The notes below the pieces were generated by a model, which saw only the letters and a program-made list of their open reading frames with translations, was not told where the DNA came from and did not search any database. 64,000 nucleotides of DNA from Saccharospirillum alexandrii. GTDB taxonomy: Bacteria > Pseudomonadota > Gammaproteobacteria > Pseudomonadales > Natronospirillaceae. Positions within the stretch are counted from its first letter, which is position 1; the number at the start of each line of letters is the position of its first letter. The stretch is taken from NCBI RefSeq assembly GCF_004000275.1, contig NZ_RCIP01000002.1, positions 1,241,782 through 1,305,781 of the forward strand, read 5' to 3'. This document shows, piece by piece, positions 1 to 9,079 of the stretch. A program made the position numbers and the translations under genes.

Positions 1-1550
1 ACGTGCGCCCGCATCCGCAACGCCATGAACGCACGCTCACCAACAGCCTGCACCTGCTCGAACTGCTGCAACAGGCCAGCCAGCAACACCGACAACCCTG
101 GCAACTGCTGCACTGGTTCGACCAGGCCCGGCAAGACGACACCCTGGCCAACATCGCCCAGCTGCGCCTGGAAAGCGATGCCAACCTGATACAGGTAATC
201 ACCCAGCACGGCGCCAAAGGGCTGGAATACCCCATCGTCTTTTTGCCGTTCGTCAGCTACGGCCGCAGCAAACCCAAGCATCCGCCGATGCTGATTCGGT
301 ACCACGACCGCCAAGACTACAACGCCGTGCTCGCCCTAAACCCGAGCGACCCGGAACGCGACCTCTATGAAGAAGAACAGGCCGCCGAAGACATTCGCCT
401 GCTGTACGTCGCCGCCACCCGCGCCGAACGCCGCCTCTATGTGATGGCCGCCGAGTTCAAGGAACTGGAGCGCTCACCCCTGGCCCGCTGCCTGAACACA
501 AAAACCTTCGACGCCCTGACCGAGCAACTGACCACCTTCGCCAGCCAGGGCAATGGCGCCGTGCTCACCCTGCCCGACACCCCGCTGACCGACGCCGCAG
601 CCCCCGAAGCCACAACCACCCGCACCGCCCGCGCAGCCCAATTCCACGGCCGTATCGAACGCGACTGGTGGCTCAGCTCCTTCTCGGCGCTGACCCGCAA
701 CGCCCGCCACGGCGGCCTGACCACGCCCGACCGCGACCAGGACGACCCCGAACAAGCCCCCACCGCCCCACAAGACCGGCCACTGCGCTTCCGCCTGGCA
801 AGGGGCGCCGAAGCCGGCAACCTGCTGCACGATCTGCTCGAACGGCTCGACTTCGTAAACCCGGATTTCACCACCGAACTCGCCTGGGCCGAACAACGCT
901 ACCCCGCGCTGCTGCCGAAAGACGCCCAAGCCAACAGCCAGGCCAGCAACCCTGAACCCACAACACCCGGCGTCAGCCCCCTGCGCCCGGCACTCGCCAC
1001 CTGGCTAAGCGACATCCTCAACACCGAACTGCCCAGCGGCGCCCGCCTGGCAGACCTAAACCAGGCGCACACCCAACGCGAAGCGGCCTTCTATTTCCCG
1101 ATGGCCAGCAAAGGCCAGGGCCTGGCCCGCATCCTCGCCCGGCACCGCAACACCCCTGGCGTCATCCTGCCCGAACCGCCGCGCCTGAAAGGCATGATGC
1201 ACGGCTACATCGATTTGATTTACCAGTGGCAGGGCCGCTATTACGTGGTCGACTACAAATCCACCTGGCTCGGCGAGCGCCTGGGCGACTACCACCCAAC
1301 CGCCCTGACCGAGAGCGTGCACGCCAGCTTCTACGACCTGCAATACCTGCTCTACACCCTGGCCCTGCACCGCTACCTGCGCACCCGCCTGCCCGACTAC
1401 ACCCCCGAACAGCACCTCGGCGGCGTGCACTACCTGTACCTGCGCGGCATGACCCAGGGCCAGACCACCGGCATCTACCACCGCGACCCGGACCTAACCG
1501 CCCTACACGCCCTGGACACCCTGTTCACCGGCACGGAGACCCCAGCATGA
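1..1550 (+). CDS. recB: RecB, exodeoxyribonuclease V beta subunit (3' part, 5' end outside window)
   Basis: This is the C-terminal half (about 515 residues) of RecB, the 3'-5' helicase and nuclease subunit of RecBCD, which processes double-strand breaks. Visible near the left edge are the UvrD-family helicase motifs HGAKGLEYPIVFLPF and LLYVAATRAERRLYV (motifs V and VI). The RecB nuclease core follows near residue 405, GYIDLIYQWQGRYYVVDYKS, with the catalytic D and the D-Y-K triad. RecB is usually near 1200 residues, so more than half lies upstream. The GTG at position 3 is an internal codon, not the real start. The stop overlaps the recD start as ATGA. Third codon positions are strongly C-rich. 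Confidence 0.95.
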   Translation, partial: VRPHPQRHERTLTNSLHLLELLQQASQQHRQPWQLLHWFDQARQDDTLANIAQLRLESDANLIQVITQHGAKGLEYPIVFLPFVSYGRSKPKHPPMLIRYHDRQDYNAVLALNPSDPERDLYEEEQAAEDIRLLYVAATRAERRLYVMAAEFKELERSPLARCLNTKTFDALTEQLTTFASQGNGAVLTLPDTPLTDAAAPEATTTRTARAAQFHGRIERDWWLSSFSALTRNARHGGLTTPDRDQDDPEQAPTAPQDRPLRFRLARGAEAGNLLHDLLERLDFVNPDFTTELAWAEQRYPALLPKDAQANSQASNPEPTTPGVSPLRPALATWLSDILNTELPSGARLADLNQAHTQREAAFYFPMASKGQGLARILARHRNTPGVILPEPPRLKGMMHGYIDLIYQWQGRYYVVDYKSTWLGERLGDYHPTALTESVHASFYDLQYLLYTLALHRYLRTRLPDYTPEQHLGGVHYLYLRGMTQGQTTGIYHRDPDLTALHALDTLFTGTETPA

Positions 1551-3442
1551 CGACGCACTCTCAAACCGCAGCTGGCCAGTCACCCGGGCAACAGGAAACC
1601 AACAAACCACGGCTACACACCGCGCGCCAAAATCTGGCCAACATCAACGACATCGACCTGCACCTGGCCGCCCAACTCTGCGACTGGCTAAACACCCACA
1701 CCGACGACCTCTTCCACAGCATCGCCGGCGCCAGCCACACCCTGCAGCAGGGCCACAGCTGCCTCTACCTGCCCGCCTGGGCCGGCCGCACCGAATGGCA
1801 CAGCGACGACAAACCTGGCTACACCTTCCCACCCTTGGAAGACTGGCTGGCCCAGCTAAGCCAACTGCCCATAGGCCCAGAAGACAACGCCCCCATCGTG
1901 CTAGACGGCGACCGCCTCTACCTGCGCCGCTATTGGCAATTCGAACAGGAACTGGCCAGCCAACTGCGCCAGCGCCTGCAATCCGACGCCAGCGACACCA
2001 CCGTTGATACCAAAGCCGCAAAAGCCGCCCTGCACACCCTGTTCCCGGCGCTCGCCAAGCAAAACGCCACCGCAGAACCAGACTGGCAAGCCATCGCCGC
2101 CGCCAACGCCCTGTTCAACGGCTTCAACATCATCGCCGGCGGCCCCGGCACCGGCAAAACCTACACCGTCACCCGCCTGCTCGCCCTACTGGCGATGACC
2201 AGCCCGCACGACCTCAAAATACGCATGGCCGCCCCCACCGGCAAAGCCGCCCAGCGCCTCGCCGAATCCATCCGCGATGCCAAAAGCGACCTGGCCGGCC
2301 GCATCGATCTGCTCGCCCTGAACAGCATTCCCGACGAAGCCACAACGCTGCACCGGCTACTTGGCGTCATCCCCAACCGGCTCGACTTCCGCCACAACGA
2401 ACGCAACCCGCTCGACTGCGACGTACTGCTGGTAGACGAAGTCTCCATGGTCGACCTACCCATGATGACAAGACTGTTCCGCGCCCTACCAGAACACACC
2501 AAAGTCATCCTACTGGGCGACGCAGACCAATTACCCAGCGTAGCGGCAGGCTCAGTACTAGCCGACCTCGCCCAACGCCCCCACCCAGGCTACAGCCTAA
2601 AAAGGGCTAAAACCCTCAAAACTCTGGGCCTAACAGTCCCAACTCAAAGCACCAAGCTCGAGCCCAAAAACTCGCAGCTCGCAGCTCCAAACTTTCTAAC
2701 TTTCCTTTTACACAGCCGCCGCTTCGGCCAACACAGCGGCATCGGCCGCCTGGCCACCCAAGTCATCAACGGAGAAGCCGACGCCAGCCTCGCCACCCTG
2801 CAAAGTGACGCCGAAGACCTGGCGTGGATTCCCACCGACAAAGCCCAGCAACAGATCAGCCACTGGGTCGACCACTGGTACCGCCCCATCGCCAGTGCCG
2901 CGAGCAAAGCCGACGCATTCAACGCCCTGTTCCAGTTCCGGCTACTCTGCCCCGCCCGCGTAGGCCCCATGGGCGTAGAAGCCCTGAACGAACGGATACT
3001 CAAAACCCTGAACCCAACCCGAGCCCCCTTCTTCAAGGGCCAGCCGATCATGATCACCGAAAACCACTACGGCATCGGCCTCTACAACGGCGACATTGGC
3101 CTTATCTGGCCCGACGACACCAGCGGCCACCTAATGGCCTGGTTCCAGACCGGCAACAACGACTATCGCCCCCTGGCCCCCGGCCGCCTGCCCCGGTTCG
3201 AAACCGTGTATGCGATGACGATACATAAAACCCAGGGGTCTGAGTTCGAGCGGGTGGCGATGGTGTTGCCTGAGCAGGCGATGGGGTTGTTGAGCCGGGA
3301 GTTGATTTATACCGGGTTGACTCGGGCTAAGCAGGGGTTGTTTGTTGCTGGGGGTGAGGGGGTTTGGTGTGAGGGTGTTGCGAAGCGGGTTGAACGATTT
3401 AGTGGGTTGCGCGACAACATCGAACTCAACGCAGGCGGTTGA
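1547..3442 (+). CDS. recD: RecD, exodeoxyribonuclease V alpha subunit
   Basis: RecD is the 5'-3' SF1 helicase subunit of RecBCD. The ATG at 1547 overlaps the recB stop by four bases, so translation is probably coupled; the product is 631 residues. Walker A is GGPGTGKTYTVTRL (about residue 198) and Walker B is LLVDEVSMVDL. The C-terminal motifs AMTIHKTQGSEFERVAMVLP and ELIYTGLTRAKQGLFVAGG are typical RecD. The linker coded at about 2600-2710 has unusual lysine- and serine-rich sequence and more A/T than its surroundings. From about 3210 to the stop, third codon positions change from C/A to G/T, as noted in the findings. recC would be expected upstream of recB. Confidence 0.95.
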   Translation: MTTHSQTAAGQSPGQQETNKPRLHTARQNLANINDIDLHLAAQLCDWLNTHTDDLFHSIAGASHTLQQGHSCLYLPAWAGRTEWHSDDKPGYTFPPLEDWLAQLSQLPIGPEDNAPIVLDGDRLYLRRYWQFEQELASQLRQRLQSDASDTTVDTKAAKAALHTLFPALAKQNATAEPDWQAIAAANALFNGFNIIAGGPGTGKTYTVTRLLALLAMTSPHDLKIRMAAPTGKAAQRLAESIRDAKSDLAGRIDLLALNSIPDEATTLHRLLGVIPNRLDFRHNERNPLDCDVLLVDEVSMVDLPMMTRLFRALPEHTKVILLGDADQLPSVAAGSVLADLAQRPHPGYSLKRAKTLKTLGLTVPTQSTKLEPKNSQLAAPNFLTFLLHSRRFGQHSGIGRLATQVINGEADASLATLQSDAEDLAWIPTDKAQQQISHWVDHWYRPIASAASKADAFNALFQFRLLCPARVGPMGVEALNERILKTLNPTRAPFFKGQPIMITENHYGIGLYNGDIGLIWPDDTSGHLMAWFQTGNNDYRPLAPGRLPRFETVYAMTIHKTQGSEFERVAMVLPEQAMGLLSRELIYTGLTRAKQGLFVAGGEGVWCEGVAKRVERFSGLRDNIELNAGG

Positions 3443-3558
3443 CAAGGATCGGCAATCCAGCCAATCTACTTTTTAAATGGATTGGGCATTCCTGGTCGGC
3501 GTCCAAACCTCGGTGGTTTCACCGGGGTTTTTCGCTTTTTGGAGGGCAAGAAAAATCC

Positions 3559-4671
3559 TTATTCTACGAACTGAAAGCTTTGTTTAAGATCATTCATCCA
3601 GTGATGCTCGATGTGTCCGTCGTGCTGTAAGCGCCCAACGACAATACCAGGGTGAATGCCGAGTTCTCGGGCGAATTCAACTACGTCACTTTTACTGCGC
3701 AGTTCCGTCAGTCTAGTGGAATGCTGTCTTGGAATCAGCCAATCACCGGCCCACTTGTTAGCTTCGTGTTCTTTTGGGTCGTCACTGGGGTGGGTGTTCG
3801 GGTCATCAAGAAATACGGCACTTTTTTCCTTTCGGCTGCCCGCGTGTAACAAAATGTGTGCTGCTTCGTGAAAAAAAGTGAACCAAAACTTGTCGTTGGT
3901 CTTGCCGTATAAAGACAGTTGAATTAAAGGTCGGGTAGGCCCCAGCCAACGGGCGACACCGCTAACATGGGTTCGACGAATAGCCGGTACCAACACGAAT
4001 ACTACGCCCACTTCCTGTAACAGAGTCCGCATTTTTGGTTCGAACTGATCGGGGTCGTCACAGGTCAGGTCGCGAATCTCGTGCAAGGCTTGAACAAATC
4101 GGTCTTTATCGTATTTTGGCGTCTCTGCATGTTCCGCATATTGTTCACCCAAGCGCAGCCAAGCGGATATAGCGCCGATATCGCTTTGATCAGCGCGGCT
4201 TCGGCGAAAAGACATCTGCATGCCGCCATAATGGCTCTCCCATTCGTCCGGGGAGGCCACACCGAAAAATCGCAGGCAGTCCTCTACAACCTGCGGTTTA
4301 TTCCTGGCAACCAACCGACACTTGGTTATCGCACCAGAGGCCATCAAGTCTTTAACCGGCAGTTCGTCCAGCCAGGAGACCCATTGAACATTTTGTTCAG
4401 CAGCGTCCAGCCGAGCACGATGGCTTTGATAGTTGGCTTCGCGCGTCAACCAAAAGTCTGCCGTGCCGCCAACGACCCGTTCCAGGCGTTGTGCAGCTTC
4501 GATGCTCAACGGCACCTTGCCGTTAATCAATTGACTGACGTGTTTGTCTGTGAAGCCTAGGCGTTGGGCCAGGTCTTTTTGGGTCCACCCGCGCTCTTCT
4601 GCAATATCGAGTATGGTTTCGCCGGGCGGGGAGACCCAGTCCGGCGCGAACGGAGCGCTCAGCTCAGTCAT
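3559..4671 (-). CDS. higA: HigA-family antitoxin fused to ImmA/IrrE metallopeptidase domain
   Basis: This 370-residue protein has an N-terminal XRE helix-turn-helix (about residues 20-75, with ERGWTQKDLAQRLGFTDKHV). A long linker follows, then an ImmA/IrrE-type zinc peptidase domain with HEAAH at residues 268-272 and a likely third ligand in the downstream stretch HEANKWAGDWLIP. Plain HigA antitoxins are near 100 residues, so this is the long HigA-peptidase type. The gene overlaps the upstream toxin gene by eight bases, giving toxin-first order as in other higBA loci. By family it should bind the operator upstream of the pair and neutralise HigB; whether the peptidase cleaves anything is unknown. 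Confidence 0.85.
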   Translation of the reverse strand: MTELSAPFAPDWVSPPGETILDIAEERGWTQKDLAQRLGFTDKHVSQLINGKVPLSIEAAQRLERVVGGTADFWLTREANYQSHRARLDAAEQNVQWVSWLDELPVKDLMASGAITKCRLVARNKPQVVEDCLRFFGVASPDEWESHYGGMQMSFRRSRADQSDIGAISAWLRLGEQYAEHAETPKYDKDRFVQALHEIRDLTCDDPDQFEPKMRTLLQEVGVVFVLVPAIRRTHVSGVARWLGPTRPLIQLSLYGKTNDKFWFTFFHEAAHILLHAGSRKEKSAVFLDDPNTHPSDDPKEHEANKWAGDWLIPRQHSTRLTELRSKSDVVEFARELGIHPGIVVGRLQHDGHIEHHWMNDLKQSFQFVE

Positions 4672-4993
4672 GGTAATCCCCTATATATTCAATACAAACG
4701 ATGGTGACTTGTTTCCAATCGATACCGCCTGCCGGACTCTGCGGGACAGGGTCATTTCCCGGGCTGAACACCAAGCGCCAGCCGCCGGCTAGGTTGACGG
4801 CAAACTGTCCGTAGCGGTCGCCTTTGAGCGGGTGTGGATTACCGGCAACCAAGTCGGTTACCTGGTCGGCGGCATCTAGATCGCTAAGCCTCGCCCTCAG
4901 CTTTCGAGCACACTCCGACCCCAGTTTTCTCTCAGCTTTGCGCTGTTTTTCGCACAACTCACGCAGTTTTTTGTCGTGGAAAAGGATATCCAA
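4664..4993 (-). CDS. higB: HigB/RelE-family toxin, probable
   Basis: This 109-residue RelE/HigB-like protein is probably a ribosome-dependent mRNA endonuclease. It begins MDILFHDKKLRELCE, and its C-terminal half, NLAGGWRLVFSP, resembles the catalytic strand region of HigB toxins. The start is a TTG at 4993 with AAGGA upstream, a weak start that would keep toxin synthesis low. It is followed with an eight-base overlap by the HigA-peptidase gene. A 19-base palindrome lies 23 bases upstream of the start. The insertion GNDPVPQSPAGGIDWKQ near the C-terminus is longer than in short HigB proteins. Assignment rests on motif style and gene order. Confidence 0.8.
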   Translation of the reverse strand: MDILFHDKKLRELCEKQRKAERKLGSECARKLRARLSDLDAADQVTDLVAGNPHPLKGDRYGQFAVNLAGGWRLVFSPGNDPVPQSPAGGIDWKQVTIVCIEYIGDYHD

Positions 4994-5015
4994 AAACAGT
5001 CCTTAGTCTATAGGT

Positions 5016-5034
5016 ATTTACCTATCAGGTAAAT
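5016..5034 (-). promoter_or_regulatory. Palindromic operator upstream of higBA
   Basis: ATTTACCT and AGGTAAAT form perfect 8-base arms around a three-base centre. A second nested palindrome (GGTAAATACC on the minus strand) overlaps one arm. It lies in the 60-base AT-rich region just upstream of the TTG start of higB, where an XRE antitoxin would bind to autoregulate the operon. The binding protein is inferred from position. Confidence 0.6.
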
Positions 5035-5056
5035 TTAGAATTTCACTATTACACCA

Positions 5057-5749
5057 TCAAAGGCCTTCAACATCCATCCCATGCTCTGCCAACCACTGCT
5101 TGCGCTCGTCATAATCCGGCATAGCGCGCTCAAGGCGCAGCCAAAATTCCGCCGAGTGGTTGTGTTCGTGCAGGTGCACCAACTCGTGAACCACCACATA
5201 TTCAGCAATGCGCGCGGGGAGCAGAATGGTTTTCCAGTGAAAATAGAGCATTTCGCCCTTGCCGCAGGAGCCCCAGCGGTAGCCTAGGTCCTGCACTTTC
5301 AGGCCGGCGGGCTTTACTTCCAGGCGGGCAGCAAAGTCCTGCACGCGCTGCCAGAGCCACGTTTTGCCACGCTGGCTGTACCAACCAATAAAGTGCTGTC
5401 GCGCCTGGGGCAAAGCATCGCGCTGCAGGTTAAAACGGCCACTGACCAGTTTGAGCGGCTCGGTTTGCGCATCCACCAGGTTGAGGCGATGGTGGCGGCC
5501 CAGGTACAAAAAGCCCTCGCCTTGCACAAACTGCTTGTAGCGAATGGTCTTCTGCATCAGCGCTTTTTCCGCGAGTTTCTTATAGACCCACGGCTGCTTG
5601 CTGCGCACAAAGGCTTCCAGCGTTTCCTGGCTGACGTTGGGTGGTACGGTCAGTCGCAGGGAACTGTCCCGCTCCACGGTCAGTTGCAGGGTTTTGCGGC
5701 GCGCGCTTTCCTGCACCGGAATGGTCAGGTCGTCGACGGTGACGATCAT
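5057..5749 (-). CDS. YgjP-like SprT/M48-type metallopeptidase (DUF45)
   Basis: This is a 230-residue member of the YgjP (DUF45) family of putative zinc metal-dependent hydrolases. The zinc-binding motif VVHELVHLHEHNHSAEFW has HELVH at about residues 188-192 with further histidines downstream. The family sequence LGYRWGSCGKGEMLYFHWK precedes it. Its ATG overlaps the hsdR stop by four bases (ATGA), so it is the last gene of the hsd operon and translationally coupled to it. YgjP genes are often found attached to type I restriction operons. Its substrate is unknown; processing or quality control of the R-M complex is an inference. Confidence 0.85.
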   Translation of the reverse strand: MIVTVDDLTIPVQESARRKTLQLTVERDSSLRLTVPPNVSQETLEAFVRSKQPWVYKKLAEKALMQKTIRYKQFVQGEGFLYLGRHHRLNLVDAQTEPLKLVSGRFNLQRDALPQARQHFIGWYSQRGKTWLWQRVQDFAARLEVKPAGLKVQDLGYRWGSCGKGEMLYFHWKTILLPARIAEYVVVHELVHLHEHNHSAEFWLRLERAMPDYDERKQWLAEHGMDVEGL

Positions 5750-8700
5750 TGCTGCTCCAGCTTGTAGCTGTTGGCTTTGGCCAGGTCCCGCAGCTTATCA
5801 ACCAGAGGCGGTACATCGTTAAACTCCAGCAATTCGCTGTCGACGATGCGCTCAAACAAGGCCTGCTCCAGGGCCTCTTGCATGGGGCGGCGGTGGGGCT
5901 GCCAAAAGCTCGAGGTCTTAACCTCGCGGCTGATGTAATCCACCAGGCTTTCGGTGAGGGTGATCAAGTCCGCCTCTACCACCATATCCGGTTGGGCGTC
6001 GCCGCATTTGGCGGCGCGCAGCATGCGATAAAACGGCAGGTAGTGCTCCGGCACATCGGGCAGGCCCGCCTCGTGCTGGGTGCTGCCGCTGTTAACCTCG
6101 TCGATAATGGATTGCAGTGCGCTAATCAGTTCAGCCCACCGCCCTTCCAGGTCGTCCAAAATTTCCTTCAAGCGTTCGCTGAGTTTGCCGTAGTACACCG
6201 GGTCTTCATCCAGCTTTTGCTGAACATGACTGCGAATGGCGTGCTCCATTTCCGAGGCCACGGCTTTCTGGGCTTTTTCCGGGTCGGCGTTATAGCTGGC
6301 GGCGTGGTCCCGGACCTGGTTAAGTTGTTGACTGAAGTTGGCATCGGTCAGGTTCACCGGGGCAATTTTCGGGTCGATACCCAGCGAGATCACGTGGTCA
6401 TCAATCAGCTTGCGCACCTTGGCGCCCACATCTTTGCCCAACACCGGGCCGTCGCGGTAGCGGCGCCGGGCGGCGGCGTAGATCATCGCTAGTTGCTTGG
6501 CATCCTGGGTAAAGGGCAAGGCCTCTGGGCGGGGCAGCACCAGGTCCAAGCTCTGCATAAAGGCTTTGACCTTTACCCCGAACTCCTGGCGCAGGCGCTC
6601 GCTATCCAGGGCCTGCACGCAGGTTTCAATATCATTCAGGTCTTCAATGCCACGGACGCGCAGCACATCCACGGCCCGCAGATGACGGTCGCGCAGGGCG
6701 GGAATTTCGTCTTTTAGGCTACGCAGGGCGCCGTCCACGTCTTCATCGCTGTAGGCAGCAAGTGCCGCTCTTAGGTGGTTAGCCACACCGTAATAATCCA
6801 CCACGATGCCCGCGGTTTTTCCAAAACCGGTGCGATTGACGCGGGCGATGGTCTGCAACAGCTCGGCCTCGCGGATAGAGCGGTCCAGGTACATGACGCC
6901 TTCAATGGGCGCATCAAAGCCAGTTAGCAGCATGGATTTAACGATCAAAAACGCCAGCGGGTCGCTATTGTCTTTACTGGCACCTTCTTTGGGTGCCTTT
7001 TCTTTCGGTAATAGGGGCCTTTTGAAACGCTCGATGGCCAAGTCTTGCGCGGCGCGGTCGGTGTGTTCGGCCCACTCGCTGCCGTCGTTGTTATCGCCGG
7101 AGATAACAGTAGCAAACTGCAACCGGCCAATCAGCTCCCGATAGCGCCAGGCCTGCACCAGCGCCTGCATTTTGGGGGACTTGCGGCATAGTTCTTCTTC
7201 GTCCAGGGCTTTGATGGCCGGGCTCAGGTAGCCCGCCTCACCCAGCAGCTCGTCACGGGCTTTTTCAAAGGCGCCTTTGTAGCGCACCGCCGCCAGGCGG
7301 CTGTAGGCCACCACCTGGGCCTTAAAGCCGTTGGGCAAAATGTAGGTGACGTAGTGGCGCAGCATGTCCCGCGCTTTTTCCTCAATCAGTTTGGGGGCTT
7401 CCAGCACATTGCCTTTGGTGGCGTATTTCTTTTTGATGGCCTCCAGTTCTTCGTCGCTTTTGCCGGCAAAAAAGTCTTCAAACAGTTCATCGAGGCTGCT
7501 GCCGTCTTTTACAGCACCCTGCACTGTGCGGCCTTCGTACAGTACCGGTACAGTGGCCCCGTCAGCTTCCGACTCACGAATGGTGTATTTGTCGATGAAT
7601 TCGCCAAAGATTTCGTGGGTGCGTTTTTTCTCGCCCATAATGATGGGTGTACCGGTAAAGCCGATGCGTGCGCAGTTGGGCAGGCAGGCCAGCAGGTTGG
7701 CGTGCAGGTCGCCGGCCTGGGTGCGGTGGGCTTCGTCCACCATCACCAGAATATCTTCGCTGTTGTTCAGTTGCTCAAAGTCACCGAGCTTGCTGGCCTC
7801 GTCCCGGTATTTTTGAATCATAGCGAACACCAGCCCCGGCCCGTCCTGGCGCAGGATGTTCTTAAGGGCCTGGCTGTTTTTGGCGATTTGCACCGCCTCG
7901 CCACTTAAGGTGGCGGTGCCGGAGAGCTGCTTTTGCAGGTCGTTGCGATCGGTGACCACCACCACTTTAAAGCGGCGCAGGGCCGTGTCCGTGCGGATGC
8001 GGCGCAGGGCGAACACCATGGTCAGGCTTTTGCCGGAGCCCTGGGTGTGCCAGACAATGCCGCCACGGCGGTCGTATTCGCCGTCCTGTTTGCGGGTTTT
8101 GCCGTTTTTTAGGCGGTGAATGGCTTTGACCACACCGCGATATTGCTGGTAGCGGCACACCAGTTTGATGGTCTGGCCGCCGGTGGTCATAAACAAAGTA
8201 AAGTGGCGCACTATGTCCAGCAAGTTGGCTTTATCCAGCATGCCCGCCACGGTGCGCTGCTGGGGCGAGAGGCTTTTGACTCCCAGGGCTTCGGCCACCT
8301 CGGCCTCGGTGCGCTGGGGATTGTCGATGCCCGCGACGGTTTTCCAGGGCAGGTAATGCGCGCTGCCGGCGGCCAAGGTGCCCACCAAACAGTCATCAAA
8401 ACAGGTGGCCAGCATAAACTGGTTGGTATTAAATAGCGCCGGTGCGCCTTCGTTATCGCTTACCTCACCCTGGGCAAAGCGCTGGTTGGAATAGCGACGC
8501 AATTGGTCGATGGCCTCGCTCACCGGCGCGGAGCTGGCAGTGGGGCTTTTGCACTCAATCACCACTAGGGGAATGCCGTTGACCAGCAGCACCAAATCCG
8601 GAATCACATGCTGCTTGACGCTGTCGTGCCCCGGCGGGCACTGCACCTTGAACTGGTTGATCACTGTAAACTGATTATTGGCCGGGTGCTCCCAGTCGAT

Positions 8701-9066
8701 ATAGTGAATGGTGCGCGATCGTCCGCCGTCCCAATCCACAAGGCCGCCCACCACAAAGCCTTCGGTCAACAATTCCGTGGCAATCTGGTTGGCCTCCATT
8801 AGCCCCGGCGCGGCTATGCGGGTCAGGGCGGACACCGCACTGCTGATGCGTTCCTCATCCAGCCATTCCACTTGCTCGTCATTGGCCAAGGTGCGGTTAT
8901 TGATGCGTTTTAGCTGGGCGCGCAGCACATCGATTTGCAGCACTTCGGCAAAACTCTTGCGCCCGGTGGCCGCCGGGTTATCCAGGCTGCCGGGAGTAAA
9001 GGTCCAGCCCAGGGCTACCAACTGGTCGATTAAGGGCTGTTCGCTGTAATGTAATTCCGGGCCCAT
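5746..9066 (-). CDS. hsdR: Type I restriction enzyme R subunit (HsdR)
   Basis: HsdR is the motor and endonuclease of a type I restriction complex and cuts unmodified DNA after translocation. The N-terminal nuclease has PD at about residue 157 and VIECKS at about 170 (PD-ExK). The SF2 motor follows with Walker A WHTQGSGKSLTMVF (about 340), DEAH (about 445), FTGTPI, and motif VI in LLQTIARVNRTG. Length is about 1106 residues, as usual for the family. I chose the ATG at 9066 because AGGAG sits seven bases upstream; a TTG two codons earlier also opens the frame. It follows hsdS by 13 bases and overlaps the YgjP gene. Confidence 0.95.
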   Translation of the reverse strand: MGPELHYSEQPLIDQLVALGWTFTPGSLDNPAATGRKSFAEVLQIDVLRAQLKRINNRTLANDEQVEWLDEERISSAVSALTRIAAPGLMEANQIATELLTEGFVVGGLVDWDGGRSRTIHYIDWEHPANNQFTVINQFKVQCPPGHDSVKQHVIPDLVLLVNGIPLVVIECKSPTASSAPVSEAIDQLRRYSNQRFAQGEVSDNEGAPALFNTNQFMLATCFDDCLVGTLAAGSAHYLPWKTVAGIDNPQRTEAEVAEALGVKSLSPQQRTVAGMLDKANLLDIVRHFTLFMTTGGQTIKLVCRYQQYRGVVKAIHRLKNGKTRKQDGEYDRRGGIVWHTQGSGKSLTMVFALRRIRTDTALRRFKVVVVTDRNDLQKQLSGTATLSGEAVQIAKNSQALKNILRQDGPGLVFAMIQKYRDEASKLGDFEQLNNSEDILVMVDEAHRTQAGDLHANLLACLPNCARIGFTGTPIIMGEKKRTHEIFGEFIDKYTIRESEADGATVPVLYEGRTVQGAVKDGSSLDELFEDFFAGKSDEELEAIKKKYATKGNVLEAPKLIEEKARDMLRHYVTYILPNGFKAQVVAYSRLAAVRYKGAFEKARDELLGEAGYLSPAIKALDEEELCRKSPKMQALVQAWRYRELIGRLQFATVISGDNNDGSEWAEHTDRAAQDLAIERFKRPLLPKEKAPKEGASKDNSDPLAFLIVKSMLLTGFDAPIEGVMYLDRSIREAELLQTIARVNRTGFGKTAGIVVDYYGVANHLRAALAAYSDEDVDGALRSLKDEIPALRDRHLRAVDVLRVRGIEDLNDIETCVQALDSERLRQEFGVKVKAFMQSLDLVLPRPEALPFTQDAKQLAMIYAAARRRYRDGPVLGKDVGAKVRKLIDDHVISLGIDPKIAPVNLTDANFSQQLNQVRDHAASYNADPEKAQKAVASEMEHAIRSHVQQKLDEDPVYYGKLSERLKEILDDLEGRWAELISALQSIIDEVNSGSTQHEAGLPDVPEHYLPFYRMLRAAKCGDAQPDMVVEADLITLTESLVDYISREVKTSSFWQPHRRPMQEALEQALFERIVDSELLEFNDVPPLVDKLRDLAKANSYKLEQQ

Positions 9067-9079
9067 AAACAAACTCCTG

